A program made the translations under genes and the position numbers. Below are positions 16,847 to 26,426 of a DNA stretch of 44,578 nucleotides, one piece after another. The notes beneath the pieces were generated by a model, which saw only the letters and a list, made by a program, of their open reading frames with translations, did not search any database and was not told where the DNA came from. Position 1 is the first letter of the stretch, and the number at the start of each line of letters is the position of its first letter. This DNA comes from Bacteroidia bacterium (lineage in GTDB: Bacteria > Bacteroidota > Bacteroidia > Chitinophagales > Saprospiraceae): contig JAUIKE010000055.1 of assembly GCA_030430845.1 (NCBI GenBank), positions 1 to 44,578 on the forward strand. The letters are read 5' to 3'.

Positions 16847-19800
16847 CTAATTTCTACTCAAACTGACACCCATTAACCCGATCACCACATCGTTCGATAA
16901 AGTTCTTAGCCTTAGTTTTTCTAGTTCTTTTGAAGGATCCAGGGGAAGGTCCAGTATAGTGGCGGCCCCACCGTCGATGCCCGTTTCTGAATAGCCTTTG
17001 ATATTGATGTATTCGCTGAAATCTATATGTATTTTCCCGGTTTTTAAATGCACTCTTGGCGGTTTGGGCGAATTGGAATAAAAGGCATATCCATCCAGAT
17101 AATAATCCTGCTCGATCGGCCACCAGTTCTCCGGATTACGAAGGTCCAAAACAGTGGAAGTGCCATCCTTGTAGCGGACTTCAAGCTGCCCATTGACCAT
17201 CCTGCTCTGCATGGGATTCGTAGAGCCGGCCAGGAGGAAATAGGCATGAGTAGACCTTCCGTGCAAGGGTATTTCAACTTCCTTGGGGTAATTATCCCAT
17301 TGAGAGGTAAAAACGATGTTATCTGAGTCAGCTGCGCCGGGCGTTTGGAAAACAATATTTTCCAGGGCTACAAATTGACCTGCTCCGCCTGATATTGCCC
17401 GTAAGCCGGAGTCATCAATATTCACTTCTATGTTGGGATAACACCAATTGCCGATGCCGTGTTGTGGTAGTTGAACAGTCGGGCCTTCGGGGCGAGGACT
17501 TAGATAAGACTGCCTGAAAATATTGCTCACCTGTTCATTAAAAAAAGTACTCAAGTCTACGGATTCAAAAGCTACTTCCTCCCTATTTTTCAAATTCCAG
17601 TTGATGATGTTTTTTTCAAGGGGAGCCAGGTTTTCTGATTCAAATCGAATCAAATTGGTCCCACAAAACAAAGCCTCCGAAGAATAATAAATGGCGACCG
17701 AAGTTTCCTTAGGGCCTAAGGTCACGCTCTTAATTGGTTCTTCGGATGGAGCTCCCAAAAAGAGTTGTCCTCGTAAGCTTGTTTTTTGATTATTAACTAC
17801 CCGAAAAGCGATGGATTCTTTGTCCTGACGATCGAGAGGGATGATTTCAACGGGATTTTTCACTGATACCTGAATAGGCTGCCACCAGGACAACTCTTTC
17901 TGTTTTAGCTTCAAAAAAACCGTTTTCTGCCTCGTAGCCTGCCCGATTTCACCATTAAGGCTTCTGTCCTTAATTTGATAATCAGAAAACACAGATTGAG
18001 GGTCAAAAACTTCTAAAATTGTTGCCTTCTCTGTTTTGATCTCTAAAGACTCCCCTACCACAGCTATTAGTTCCTGATCTGGAGTGTCCACGATTTCTCT
18101 CCCCCAGCTAATGTCAATCTCAAAATCAGTGCCCGCCGGGCATTTGATCTGGATAAGAGGATGGCCAACTGCTTCCGGCTTGACCTGCCAGCCTGCTTCC
18201 TGACCATTTACTAAAACCTTTTCAATAGAGGCTTTCCGTGCTTTCACTTCCAAATCCAGCTCTAAAGGCTCTCCGAAACGAGTGGAGAAGGAATAGTGAT
18301 CTTTCTCCTCTGTCCGTTCGTACTGATAGGTCAGATCCGGAATTTCTATAGAAGCCATCGGCCAGGCATCCGGAAAGCCGGGACGAATGCTCAATTTTTT
18401 ATTCAGCAGATCGGGCTGAATGCCGAATAAGCCTTCCACTAAAGATCTCGCGGTCATACCAATAGGGTCGGCAAAATCCCGGTATAATTCACCGCGAATG
18501 GCATCGTAAAAGGATAATTGCTGGATGGAGCCGGGGCTGGCCCCGAGGTACATGCTTTCCATGAGGTTACTGAACCACAGCAAGAAGGCTTCTTCATTGC
18601 GCCCTCCCTGCCAGTACGCCAGGGCCGCATGCAGGTTTTCGGCCAGCGCCACATTGTTGACCGACCAGGTGTATGGTAGCCAGTTGGTCGTAGAAAGGGT
18701 ATACAGATCATCCCTAGGCAATCCTTCAGCACGGATCGGAATGTGAGGGATTTCCTGATCAATGTATTGAAGCAACTGCCAGTTTTGGAAGAGATCGGGC
18801 ACTTCCGAATCAATGGTATGGTATATGGTCCAAAGTCCGGGACTGGTATGCAGTAGTTCCTTTCCAAGCAGATCCTTGAATTCAGCATAGCAGCCTTGTT
18901 CAGGCAGCCATAATTCAGTATTTAAAGCTTGCTTGATGCGTTGTGCCTCTTCCTGGTACGGAACCGGGTTTTTGCCTATTAACTCGGCCAGAAAAGCGGC
19001 CTTTGTATTGGAATAATAATGGTATGCCGAAGCATGAGCCACTCCTCCCCCACTATATTGAACCGCATCGCTGGCCCAAAAGCTACAGTAGGAATCATAC
19101 AGGGCATCTCCATCTGTATCAAAATTTCGTTTTTCCCAGGCCAAATGTCGCTCTACAATAGGCCACATTTCTTTGATAAAATTGAGGTCGCCGGTCCACT
19201 GAAAATGGCGCAACAACTGGTCGATGTACACCTGGTTCATGTCGTAATGATGGGCACGCAGGCGCTCTCCGCCTGGGTCGCGGCAAATGTAACCGCTGGT
19301 AAAGATCGCGGTGCCGATTTCTTCAGTTTGTCGAGCGAAATTCCTGGATGTGTCGGGTACCGAAGGTCCGGCAGGCGGTTCAGTTAGCTGCGACTGGCCA
19401 TATGCGCGCAGGTGTGTTCGGGCGCGGTCGTGCCAGCCAAGCGGGTCAGCCACATAGGCCCCTCTCCAGCCATTAAGCGGCTGCCGCCAGGCAATAGCCC
19501 CGTGACGATAAGCCGGTGTTTCCCAGATGGCATCGGCAGCCATGCTGAGCACGCCGCCCAGATTATTGAGATATTCGTTGGGGGTTTGTATGGTAATGCG
19601 ATTGGCTATTTTTTGTCGTGCTTCATCAGCATTTTGGAAGGCCGATTCCAGTTGAGGATAAGTGTAAGAAAAATCCCTGTTGGCATTGTAAATGGAAAAA
19701 TATTGCCAATCATTGGAATTAGCTGTTGTACCTGCTATAGCTGGAGAATCAGTTGAAGAAGAGGAAAAACAGTCCCCCGGATTGGATTGTGTAGCTGCAT

Positions 19801-20509
19801 CCACCGTTTTGATACGGCCTTTAGGGGGCGTAACCCCTCCCATTCGTTTGGTTTTCCCCTCAAATCTTCGATCTTTAGGCAGATAATTTACTTCAAAAGC
19901 AGAGCCGTTCAGCTGATAGGAGTTGTTCTTACAGTTTTCGGCGATTAGGTAAAAAACGGATTCCGGGTCGGCCCCAATGTCTCCTTCTCGATTGAAGCGT
20001 TCGTCTGAGGCCCCTCCGTACATCCAGAAGAGCTGGACGTTATACGGGGCATCCTCCAGGCGGGTACGAAAGATGATGCCTTCTTCCTCATACAAAGCCA
20101 ACACTTCAATGTGTAACGCTCCTTTTCCAAGCAATGCATCCTTTATCCAGTAGGACATTTTGCCAGGAGTATATTTAGCCGTTATGTCATCTGCCTCGAT
20201 CAGCCATTTGCTTGAAGCAGGTGTTATTAAACCCAAACGAATGGTCCCTCCCAAACGAGGCATGTACAGGGCGAACTCCGGCAGATCACCCGTTTCTACC
20301 CGAAAGCCGGAATTGGATCCATACAAGGCTCGGTTAAATCTTCTTTCTCCATTTTTTATGACAAAACCATCGTCTTCCGGCTGGTACCGGATCTGTCTTT
20401 CTATATCATGCCACAAGGGAGTTTCCGTTTCTAACTTGGTAGAACAAGCAGAAAATACTAAGAACGTTAAAGTCAACAGTCCAAAATGGCGAAAAAGATA
20501 AAAGGGCAT
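16847..20509 (-). CDS. Large putative glycosidase (DUF4450-like) lipoprotein
   Basis: This 1220-aa protein has a lipobox (FLVFSAC, Cys22). The N-terminal region (about 30-200) with LWHDIERQIRYQPEDDGF and ALYGSNSGFRVETGDLPEFAL resembles what I recall of DUF4450. Residues about 300-700 form a probable (alpha/alpha)6 catalytic domain (DALYDSYCSFWASDA, NNVALAENLHAALAYWQGG, GLFGIQPD), similar in style to GH78-type rhamnosidases. The C-terminal 450 residues are beta-rich. A Ser/Thr/Ala-rich stretch (about 215-260) looks like a linker or insertion. It lies 11 bp after the GH106 gene, in the PUL operon. The activity is unknown; a rhamnogalacturonan-chain glycosidase is the best guess. The domain name is from memory. 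Confidence 0.75.
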   Translation of the reverse strand: MPFYLFRHFGLLTLTFLVFSACSTKLETETPLWHDIERQIRYQPEDDGFVIKNGERRFNRALYGSNSGFRVETGDLPEFALYMPRLGGTIRLGLITPASSKWLIEADDITAKYTPGKMSYWIKDALLGKGALHIEVLALYEEEGIIFRTRLEDAPYNVQLFWMYGGASDERFNREGDIGADPESVFYLIAENCKNNSYQLNGSAFEVNYLPKDRRFEGKTKRMGGVTPPKGRIKTVDAATQSNPGDCFSSSSTDSPAIAGTTANSNDWQYFSIYNANRDFSYTYPQLESAFQNADEARQKIANRITIQTPNEYLNNLGGVLSMAADAIWETPAYRHGAIAWRQPLNGWRGAYVADPLGWHDRARTHLRAYGQSQLTEPPAGPSVPDTSRNFARQTEEIGTAIFTSGYICRDPGGERLRAHHYDMNQVYIDQLLRHFQWTGDLNFIKEMWPIVERHLAWEKRNFDTDGDALYDSYCSFWASDAVQYSGGGVAHASAYHYYSNTKAAFLAELIGKNPVPYQEEAQRIKQALNTELWLPEQGCYAEFKDLLGKELLHTSPGLWTIYHTIDSEVPDLFQNWQLLQYIDQEIPHIPIRAEGLPRDDLYTLSTTNWLPYTWSVNNVALAENLHAALAYWQGGRNEEAFLLWFSNLMESMYLGASPGSIQQLSFYDAIRGELYRDFADPIGMTARSLVEGLFGIQPDLLNKKLSIRPGFPDAWPMASIEIPDLTYQYERTEEKDHYSFSTRFGEPLELDLEVKARKASIEKVLVNGQEAGWQVKPEAVGHPLIQIKCPAGTDFEIDISWGREIVDTPDQELIAVVGESLEIKTEKATILEVFDPQSVFSDYQIKDRSLNGEIGQATRQKTVFLKLKQKELSWWQPIQVSVKNPVEIIPLDRQDKESIAFRVVNNQKTSLRGQLFLGAPSEEPIKSVTLGPKETSVAIYYSSEALFCGTNLIRFESENLAPLEKNIINWNLKNREEVAFESVDLSTFFNEQVSNIFRQSYLSPRPEGPTVQLPQHGIGNWCYPNIEVNIDDSGLRAISGGAGQFVALENIVFQTPGAADSDNIVFTSQWDNYPKEVEIPLHGRSTHAYFLLAGSTNPMQSRMVNGQLEVRYKDGTSTVLDLRNPENWWPIEQDYYLDGYAFYSNSPKPPRVHLKTGKIHIDFSEYINIKGYSETGIDGGAATILDLPLDPSKELEKLRLRTLSNDVVIGLMGVSLSRN

Positions 20510-20520
20510 ATGTTCAATAT

Positions 20521-23391
20521 TTACTGAGAAACATTTACGGGAATCAGCCGAACCATGCTAGTCAAACCAGAGGAAGTAGGCTGCCAGGAAGAAGCGTCGA
20601 ACAGACCGTTACTGCCTCGATTTTCGGGCAGTCGAGCGGGGAAATTAATGTTGTAGAACTTCTTCCACTGCCGGCCCGATTTTTCTAAACCAATGATGCG
20701 GTTAGCCATTAGGTTGGTGACCTCTACTTCGAGTTCATTCTGCTCCTGAAATAAGTTTCCGTCAATGAGCATTTCATAAACAGGCCCGATCAATACGCCT
20801 AATTCCTCCCCGTTTAATTTCACCCTGGCCGTTTCAGATACATTTCCCAGGTCAAGTATCCAGGCATCCGGCTGATTATCCGGCTTTGGAAAAGTCAAAT
20901 GATAACTCGCCGTGCCGGAAAAATATTGATGCGTCTCATCACCTAAAAGGGTCCAATCATCCAAGGTATTTGTTTTTATTTCTACAGGCAGTGGCTCTTT
21001 TCCTTTTATGAATCGGATCGTCCATTCTCCTTCCAGCACGACAGGATCCCCATTGGGTTCTGCATACTTCCAGGCTTCACCATTGACCTTATTTCTAAAG
21101 GTTTTTATGATCAAGGTACCCCCCCTGTTGATCTGGGCGCGTACTTCGAGTTGGTTATTATTGGAAAAACGCGTTTGAGGCATGCCTTCTTCTCCGGTCA
21201 TAGGGTCCAGAAAAACGGCACCTTTATCTTCGGTTGAGAGGGTGATCCAGCCGTCAAAATTCGTGCTGAGTGGTTTAGTAATGAAATAGTACCTCCCTTC
21301 TTCGTGTTTGCGGCGCAGGTAATACAGCAGGTCATCCGCCATGCTTTCTCTCTGTACTTCTGCCTTATTAAGCAATGATTCCAGCTCATTCCCTATTAGA
21401 AAACGGCCGGCACCTACAGTGGCTATTCCTTCAGTATCTGTATCTATAGAAGATTTTATGGCCTGGAATTTTGCCTGGCGGTCATCTAGATTTCCCAGGC
21501 CGGGAACATCGCCGGGCAAAGATTTATGAAAAACGATGCTTGCTCCATTTTCCGCGAGTGACTGTAATTTTTCTAAGGTCGGCAATGGCATAAATCGGCA
21601 TTCCGGTACCACGATCGTTTGGTAAGTATTCCCATTGCTCAATAAGGCTCCGTTCTCAGCACTTAAAGCCTGAATTTGGCGGTCGGATATAAAGTCATAG
21701 GCATAGCCTTTTATTTGCAGAATGTCTGCCACATCACTCACATCCGACTTTTCTTCCAGCAACCCGTCAAAATGGGCGAGTAATTCGCGACTGGGGGTCG
21801 CATAACGATCGTAAACCGGCAAATAAAGCAGTACATCATTATCGATCTGCCCGGCCTGCAAAATGCTTTGAGAGCGGGCAATGTATTGGTTAAGCGTTGG
21901 CCAGTCGGTCCATAAAGGATTTCGTGGGTTGGCGTGGATGGCGGCGTAGAACAAACGACCGGGCCAGGCTTCGCCAGGAGGAGAATAGGCCGTTCCGTGA
22001 TAGACCACATGATTCACGCCCCCGACCAAATAGCGATCTACGTTTTCTTTTAGGTCAGCAAGATCAGACATAAAATGCTCACCCAGCCAGGTGGCTGCCT
22101 CGGCAGAAGCCAGTTCTTTTCCGGCCACATGCGCGGCAGAACTGGCCATTTTAATTTTTTCAAGATAAATACCTTCAGTTTCCGGTATATCGGAGGCAGC
22201 GTACAGATCCAGGATATTGGCGGGAGAGCCATGCGCCTGATTGCGGATCAAGGCTCCTTTTCCTTTGGCCCATTTTTTCCATTCCTCTGTAAAAGTTTCT
22301 AACAGTAAATCAGAGAAAGTTTCTCTGAAGTCGGAAAGTACTCGGATATTGTTCTCTTCTGTATCCTGACCAAACAAGGCAGGTAGCTGCCGTCGCAAGT
22401 CATACCCCCTTTTTTGCTCAAAGGCTTCAAACAATAAAGGAGTCCAATTGGCCTGACCACGGGCATCGTCTACTTCATAACTGTCGTTAAAAAAGGCTCG
22501 CGGCATGGCAGTTCGATTGGCAAAAGCACTGTCGAAACGACTCAGATAATTTTGAATGGAGGCGGCGGCAAAATGATCAATTACATTGCCTTCCCCACCG
22601 GGAGCCGCTCTTTCCACCATTTTCCCATGCAGTCCCTCAAAAACGGCATACAAGGTCCAGGTCCCTTCAGGAGCGGTCCAGTCCAAACGGCCGTTTTGGT
22701 CAACTATAGTCGTCAAATCCTCTACTGCTCCATCTTCCGAAAAAGCCATTAGTGTTTGCAGCGGCAGGGGTTTTACAAAACGAAGCTGATCAACCGCCAG
22801 TGTCTGAAGGTCAGAATTGGAAGAGATCGGATCAGACAATTCTTCTATGTTCAATGGGCCCTGATCTGCTCGTACGTACGGATTGGGGACATATCTCAGT
22901 AGAGGTTCTTCCTGGTACACAACCGGTTCTGATAGCTTTTCTCCACCACTTAATTGAAAGGTGCGATGTGCCAGATATTTACAGGCATCCTCACTACCCA
23001 CCCAGGGGCCTCCAAAAGGCCAGCCGGTGCCGGTAGCCATGTCAAGGCCCAGACCCAGTCGCTCGGCTTCCTGAATCGTAAACTCCAGCATATCCATCCA
23101 ATCAGAGGATAAATAGTCGATAAAGTTTTCTTCCTCCCCGATGACTCCGTAAATAGGCGTGAGCTCCAGGCCTCCAATGCCGGCGGCGGCATAAGCTTCC
23201 AATTCGGTTGTTATGCCTTCGCGTGTAACACTACTACCCTGCCACCACCAGCGCGTCCAGGGCTTGGATGTTTGGGTGATTTCGGGCCAGTCCGAATCAT
23301 AAGAAGTAGAAGGTGAGCAGCTTTCAGATAGAAAGCCGATCAATATTAAAAGCAAAAAAAGGTGATTAGAGGATGCAAACTGTTTTTTCAT
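20521..23391 (-). CDS. GH106 alpha-L-rhamnosidase lipoprotein
   Basis: This 956-aa protein has a lipobox ending FLSESC. Family 106 features are KPWTRWWWQGSSVTREGI near 41-58, GIGGLELTPIYG, LGLGLDMATGTGWPFGGPWVG, and the TIM-barrel segment FFNDSYEVDDARGQANWTPLLFEAFEQKRGYDLRRQLPAL. Accessory beta-domains follow. GH106 enzymes remove alpha-1,2-linked L-rhamnose from rhamnogalacturonan and other glycans. It is the key rhamnose-releasing enzyme in this window, and its product feeds the rha operon at 36560. Four base pairs separate it from the PL22-like gene, implying one transcript. Confidence 0.92.
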   Translation of the reverse strand: MKKQFASSNHLFLLLILIGFLSESCSPSTSYDSDWPEITQTSKPWTRWWWQGSSVTREGITTELEAYAAAGIGGLELTPIYGVIGEEENFIDYLSSDWMDMLEFTIQEAERLGLGLDMATGTGWPFGGPWVGSEDACKYLAHRTFQLSGGEKLSEPVVYQEEPLLRYVPNPYVRADQGPLNIEELSDPISSNSDLQTLAVDQLRFVKPLPLQTLMAFSEDGAVEDLTTIVDQNGRLDWTAPEGTWTLYAVFEGLHGKMVERAAPGGEGNVIDHFAAASIQNYLSRFDSAFANRTAMPRAFFNDSYEVDDARGQANWTPLLFEAFEQKRGYDLRRQLPALFGQDTEENNIRVLSDFRETFSDLLLETFTEEWKKWAKGKGALIRNQAHGSPANILDLYAASDIPETEGIYLEKIKMASSAAHVAGKELASAEAATWLGEHFMSDLADLKENVDRYLVGGVNHVVYHGTAYSPPGEAWPGRLFYAAIHANPRNPLWTDWPTLNQYIARSQSILQAGQIDNDVLLYLPVYDRYATPSRELLAHFDGLLEEKSDVSDVADILQIKGYAYDFISDRQIQALSAENGALLSNGNTYQTIVVPECRFMPLPTLEKLQSLAENGASIVFHKSLPGDVPGLGNLDDRQAKFQAIKSSIDTDTEGIATVGAGRFLIGNELESLLNKAEVQRESMADDLLYYLRRKHEEGRYYFITKPLSTNFDGWITLSTEDKGAVFLDPMTGEEGMPQTRFSNNNQLEVRAQINRGGTLIIKTFRNKVNGEAWKYAEPNGDPVVLEGEWTIRFIKGKEPLPVEIKTNTLDDWTLLGDETHQYFSGTASYHLTFPKPDNQPDAWILDLGNVSETARVKLNGEELGVLIGPVYEMLIDGNLFQEQNELEVEVTNLMANRIIGLEKSGRQWKKFYNINFPARLPENRGSNGLFDASSWQPTSSGLTSMVRLIPVNVSQ

Positions 23392-23394
23392 AAA

Positions 23395-24621
23395 TTATTT
23401 ACTTTTTTTTATCTCAACAGCATAGATTTGGCTTTCTCCTTCAAAATTTGCGCGGAATATCACCCATTTGCCATCCGGAGAAAAATGAACATTGGGCTCC
23501 AGGCCTCGGTAATGATGATGCTTCATATTGACCAGCTTCCTTGATTTCAATCGATTCTTCTTAGGTGTAAAAAGGTAGATCCACATGCCATCTTCCGCTT
23601 TGGCGACCTGCGTCGGGTCTCCTCCGTCTCCGCAGAACAGCTTTTGGTCACGGGAAATATTGAAATGGATCGACCATTCATTCCGATCTATCTGGTAGCG
23701 CGTTTTTTTGCCGTTTTTCACATTATAACCAGTCAGGAAGAAAGTTTCACCGCGAGGGATCTGTAAATCGTACCAAACGGTAGTACCATCCCAACTCCAG
23801 AACTCATGCCCGGCTATCTCCCGGTATACGCTGCGTTCGTGTATTTTTTTGACCTCCTTGGTTTTAATATCGATGTTCCAGATGCGATCCACCTTATGCC
23901 AGGGTCCTTCATGACAAAACATCAATAAGTCGGGGCCCACCGTAGAAAATTGAATGTGCCCCAGCCAGGTTTTTTCCGTATGAATTTTATCCAAGGCACC
24001 GGTTGCTATGTCAACTGTAAAAAGAGTATGTGGTATTTTGGCGTCAAAAATGCGGTCAAAAAACTCTCCTTTGGAGGGGTATTTCTCCAGGATAGCTCTT
24101 TTCTCCGGACCTGCCCAGGTGCCGGCCAGTTTAGTTTCATCCGCATTCAGGGTCGTAATGCCTGCTTTAAATTCATCTGGGAACACAAAAACCAGGCGTG
24201 TTTCTTTGGTATCTATATGGGTAGCAAAAACGCTGTCGCGGGTTTGAAAAATCACTTCTCTGCGATTCGGAGCCAGGATCTCTCCTGACTTTCGGCCCGC
24301 TTGATCCGTCAACTGCCGGACCTCCTGCGTCTGGAGGTTGAGCGTGAATAACTGGGTTCCTTTCTCTGTAGAGCCGTAAAAGACCATGAGGTCAGACTGG
24401 CCGTCTGCAGACTTTAGAAAGGGGTCGTTATGGAAATAAAAACTGCGATTGCTGCCGGCCCTATCTGTCAGGCGTTTGATCTTATGCCCGGTATCCTTAT
24501 CGATCCATTCGGACGGCATAGGTTGTTGAGAGCCGGTTTCGAGAATAGGTATTTGAGCCTTTATTCCATGATAGAATAGGCATATCAAAGCAGTAATCAA
24601 TATAGTTTTTATTTTTTCCAT
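23395..24621 (-). CDS. Oligogalacturonate lyase-like (PL22)
   Basis: This 408-aa secreted protein (signal peptide about 1-22, ending IKAQ) forms a seven-bladed propeller. Family landmarks are DKDTGHKIKRLTD (about 42-54), LGHIQFSTVGPDLLMFCHEGPWHKVDRIWN with the metal-binding histidines, and HHHYRGLEPNVHFSPDGKWV. PL22 enzymes split oligogalacturonides by beta-elimination and leave an unsaturated uronic acid that the GH105 enzyme could then handle. It is unusual to find it exported: the well-known members are intracellular, though Bacteroidota homologues with signal peptides are common. Activity on rhamnogalacturonan oligosaccharides is also possible. The gene is in the PUL operon, 10 bp after GH39. 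Confidence 0.86.
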   Translation of the reverse strand: MEKIKTILITALICLFYHGIKAQIPILETGSQQPMPSEWIDKDTGHKIKRLTDRAGSNRSFYFHNDPFLKSADGQSDLMVFYGSTEKGTQLFTLNLQTQEVRQLTDQAGRKSGEILAPNRREVIFQTRDSVFATHIDTKETRLVFVFPDEFKAGITTLNADETKLAGTWAGPEKRAILEKYPSKGEFFDRIFDAKIPHTLFTVDIATGALDKIHTEKTWLGHIQFSTVGPDLLMFCHEGPWHKVDRIWNIDIKTKEVKKIHERSVYREIAGHEFWSWDGTTVWYDLQIPRGETFFLTGYNVKNGKKTRYQIDRNEWSIHFNISRDQKLFCGDGGDPTQVAKAEDGMWIYLFTPKKNRLKSRKLVNMKHHHYRGLEPNVHFSPDGKWVIFRANFEGESQIYAVEIKKSK

Positions 24622-24631
24622 GATTTATTTA

Positions 24632-26347
24632 TTAAGGCCAACTAAGCTTCAACAAGGACACTCCCTGCCGAGGCAAATTAATTTCCAAAATCAAGTTTTC
24701 AGCATCTGAATGGATCCACTTGGGCGATTCCAGTAGTTGAAGTTGTCCGGCTTGTTCCAACTCTTTCACCTGTATGGAATTGGGGTTTTGAGGAGATCCC
24801 ATTTTTTTCCACAAAGCATAAGCATTACTATGCTCTTCATCCACTCTGTAATGATGTAATAGCATTCCGTCTTGAGAGAGCCCTGAGATCTGAAGCTTTA
24901 CATTCGCACCAGGTGCAGGCAGGTCATCATCATGATAATTCCAGACCAGGACAGTGGCTTCCTTTTCATCCACACAAGCCAAAGCATTGATATCAGCATC
25001 CGCTCCACGTACACTGGAATCCCGAACCATTGTGAAATCATAGGCCAAATTACCCCTGACAGCCACACGACTGCCCTGCATCATACCGAACATTCTGAAA
25101 ACACTCAGAACAGGTTTGTCCACTCCATTGGTCGCCAGATCACGAAAGCCGTGAAACCAGGGCTGATCTTCAAACTCAAAAGCCCAACTTACAGCCCCCA
25201 GCAGATTGACTCCGTAATGGTCAGCCAGTTCCATTTTGCGGGAAAAAGCAGCAGCCGTATAGCTGGAGTACATCGTTCCGTTGCGATAGCCGTTTTGTGG
25301 ATAAATGTCCATAGAACAAGCGGCACATCCTTCCGGGTCTGATTCACCTATGATAATGGGCAGGTCTTTGATTTCAGGATGGGCGGCTACTATTTCAAAG
25401 CCTTTGGAAATGTCCCTTAATTGAGCTCCAATATTCATTTGAACCCTGTTTTCAATAAATTCGGGAGCGCCTTTGGCATGGTAGGCAATGAATTCCAGTG
25501 GCGTTCCGGTTTCTCCGGTAGCGTAATTTGTACCGCGCAGGCAATGCTCGATAAAGGCTTCAAGGAATTCGGCTGCCTTATCCCACCGCGGACCGGTCGT
25601 ATGCGGGCCTCCAAATACAGCGGTTGGCAGGGCTCTTTTCACTCCTTTTGCCGTGTAATCATACAATTTGAAGTATTCTTCCATGGTCCCTTGCCAATAC
25701 CCGATATTAGGCTCGTTCCAGGGTTCCCAATACCAGGACTCCACTTCCTCTTTTCCATAGCGCTCGACGGAATGTTTCACCCACTGATAAACCAGTTCCT
25801 CCCATTTTTCATAATCATTCGGAGGATAGGCCCAACCGGTGAAGATATTGGCGTATTGATTGCCGGGACGCCAATTGTGTCGATAGGGTTCAGGCTGGGA
25901 AGAAAGTGCTTCCGGCATAAATCCTATTTCCACCAATGGTTTGATACCTCTTTCCATATAAGTGTCGAAGATCCGGTCAATGATGGTCCAGTCGTAAACG
26001 GGGTCACCGTTTTCGTCTTCAGTGTAGGCATTGGTAGAGCCCCACTTTAAAGCGGCTTCTCCGTTTCCGGTAGTCAGCAAATTATGGGTACGAACATAAA
26101 CCGGGACGGGGCTGAGCTCGGACAATTCAGTCAACAATTTTCGCCCATCTTTCATGTACGTATAATTGGGTTCATCGTGGCCAAACCAGGAGTAGATGGG
26201 ATTCATCGGGCCTACTGCTTCATCCATGTTGATGTTGATGAGGACGGTATCCTGGAGGACGTCCGGCAATGTATCCGGCACCTCAGTTGTCCAAAAAAAA
26301 GGATTCCAAAGAAGAAGAGCAGCAATCGGGAACAAAAAGAATCTCAT
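24632..26347 (-). CDS. GH39-like glycosidase
   Basis: This 571-aa protein has a hydrophobic N-terminal signal (about 1-20). Its TIM barrel follows family 39: acid/base Glu212 in YWEPWNEPNIGYW and nucleophile Glu335 in IIIGESDPEG, with KPLVEIGFMPEAL and YVRTHNLL upstream. Known GH39 enzymes are beta-xylosidases, iduronidases and a few others. Here it is inside a pectin locus, so a xylose- or arabinose-type side chain is plausible. A C-terminal beta-domain (about 480-570) completes the fold. The substrate is not predictable. Confidence 0.85.
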   Translation of the reverse strand: MRFFLFPIAALLLWNPFFWTTEVPDTLPDVLQDTVLININMDEAVGPMNPIYSWFGHDEPNYTYMKDGRKLLTELSELSPVPVYVRTHNLLTTGNGEAALKWGSTNAYTEDENGDPVYDWTIIDRIFDTYMERGIKPLVEIGFMPEALSSQPEPYRHNWRPGNQYANIFTGWAYPPNDYEKWEELVYQWVKHSVERYGKEEVESWYWEPWNEPNIGYWQGTMEEYFKLYDYTAKGVKRALPTAVFGGPHTTGPRWDKAAEFLEAFIEHCLRGTNYATGETGTPLEFIAYHAKGAPEFIENRVQMNIGAQLRDISKGFEIVAAHPEIKDLPIIIGESDPEGCAACSMDIYPQNGYRNGTMYSSYTAAAFSRKMELADHYGVNLLGAVSWAFEFEDQPWFHGFRDLATNGVDKPVLSVFRMFGMMQGSRVAVRGNLAYDFTMVRDSSVRGADADINALACVDEKEATVLVWNYHDDDLPAPGANVKLQISGLSQDGMLLHHYRVDEEHSNAYALWKKMGSPQNPNSIQVKELEQAGQLQLLESPKWIHSDAENLILEINLPRQGVSLLKLSWP

Positions 26348-26426
26348 ATTTATCGTTTTAAGTTCATCCTGCCGACATTTTCACAGTTAGCATCAAATAC
26401 CTTAAGATACCAAAATTGCCTCAGGC

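Noticed and set aside
25421..26050. 209-aa open frame on the plus strand
   Set aside because: Antisense to the GH39 gene, whose two catalytic Glu motifs are clear. The antisense peptide has no recognisable family.
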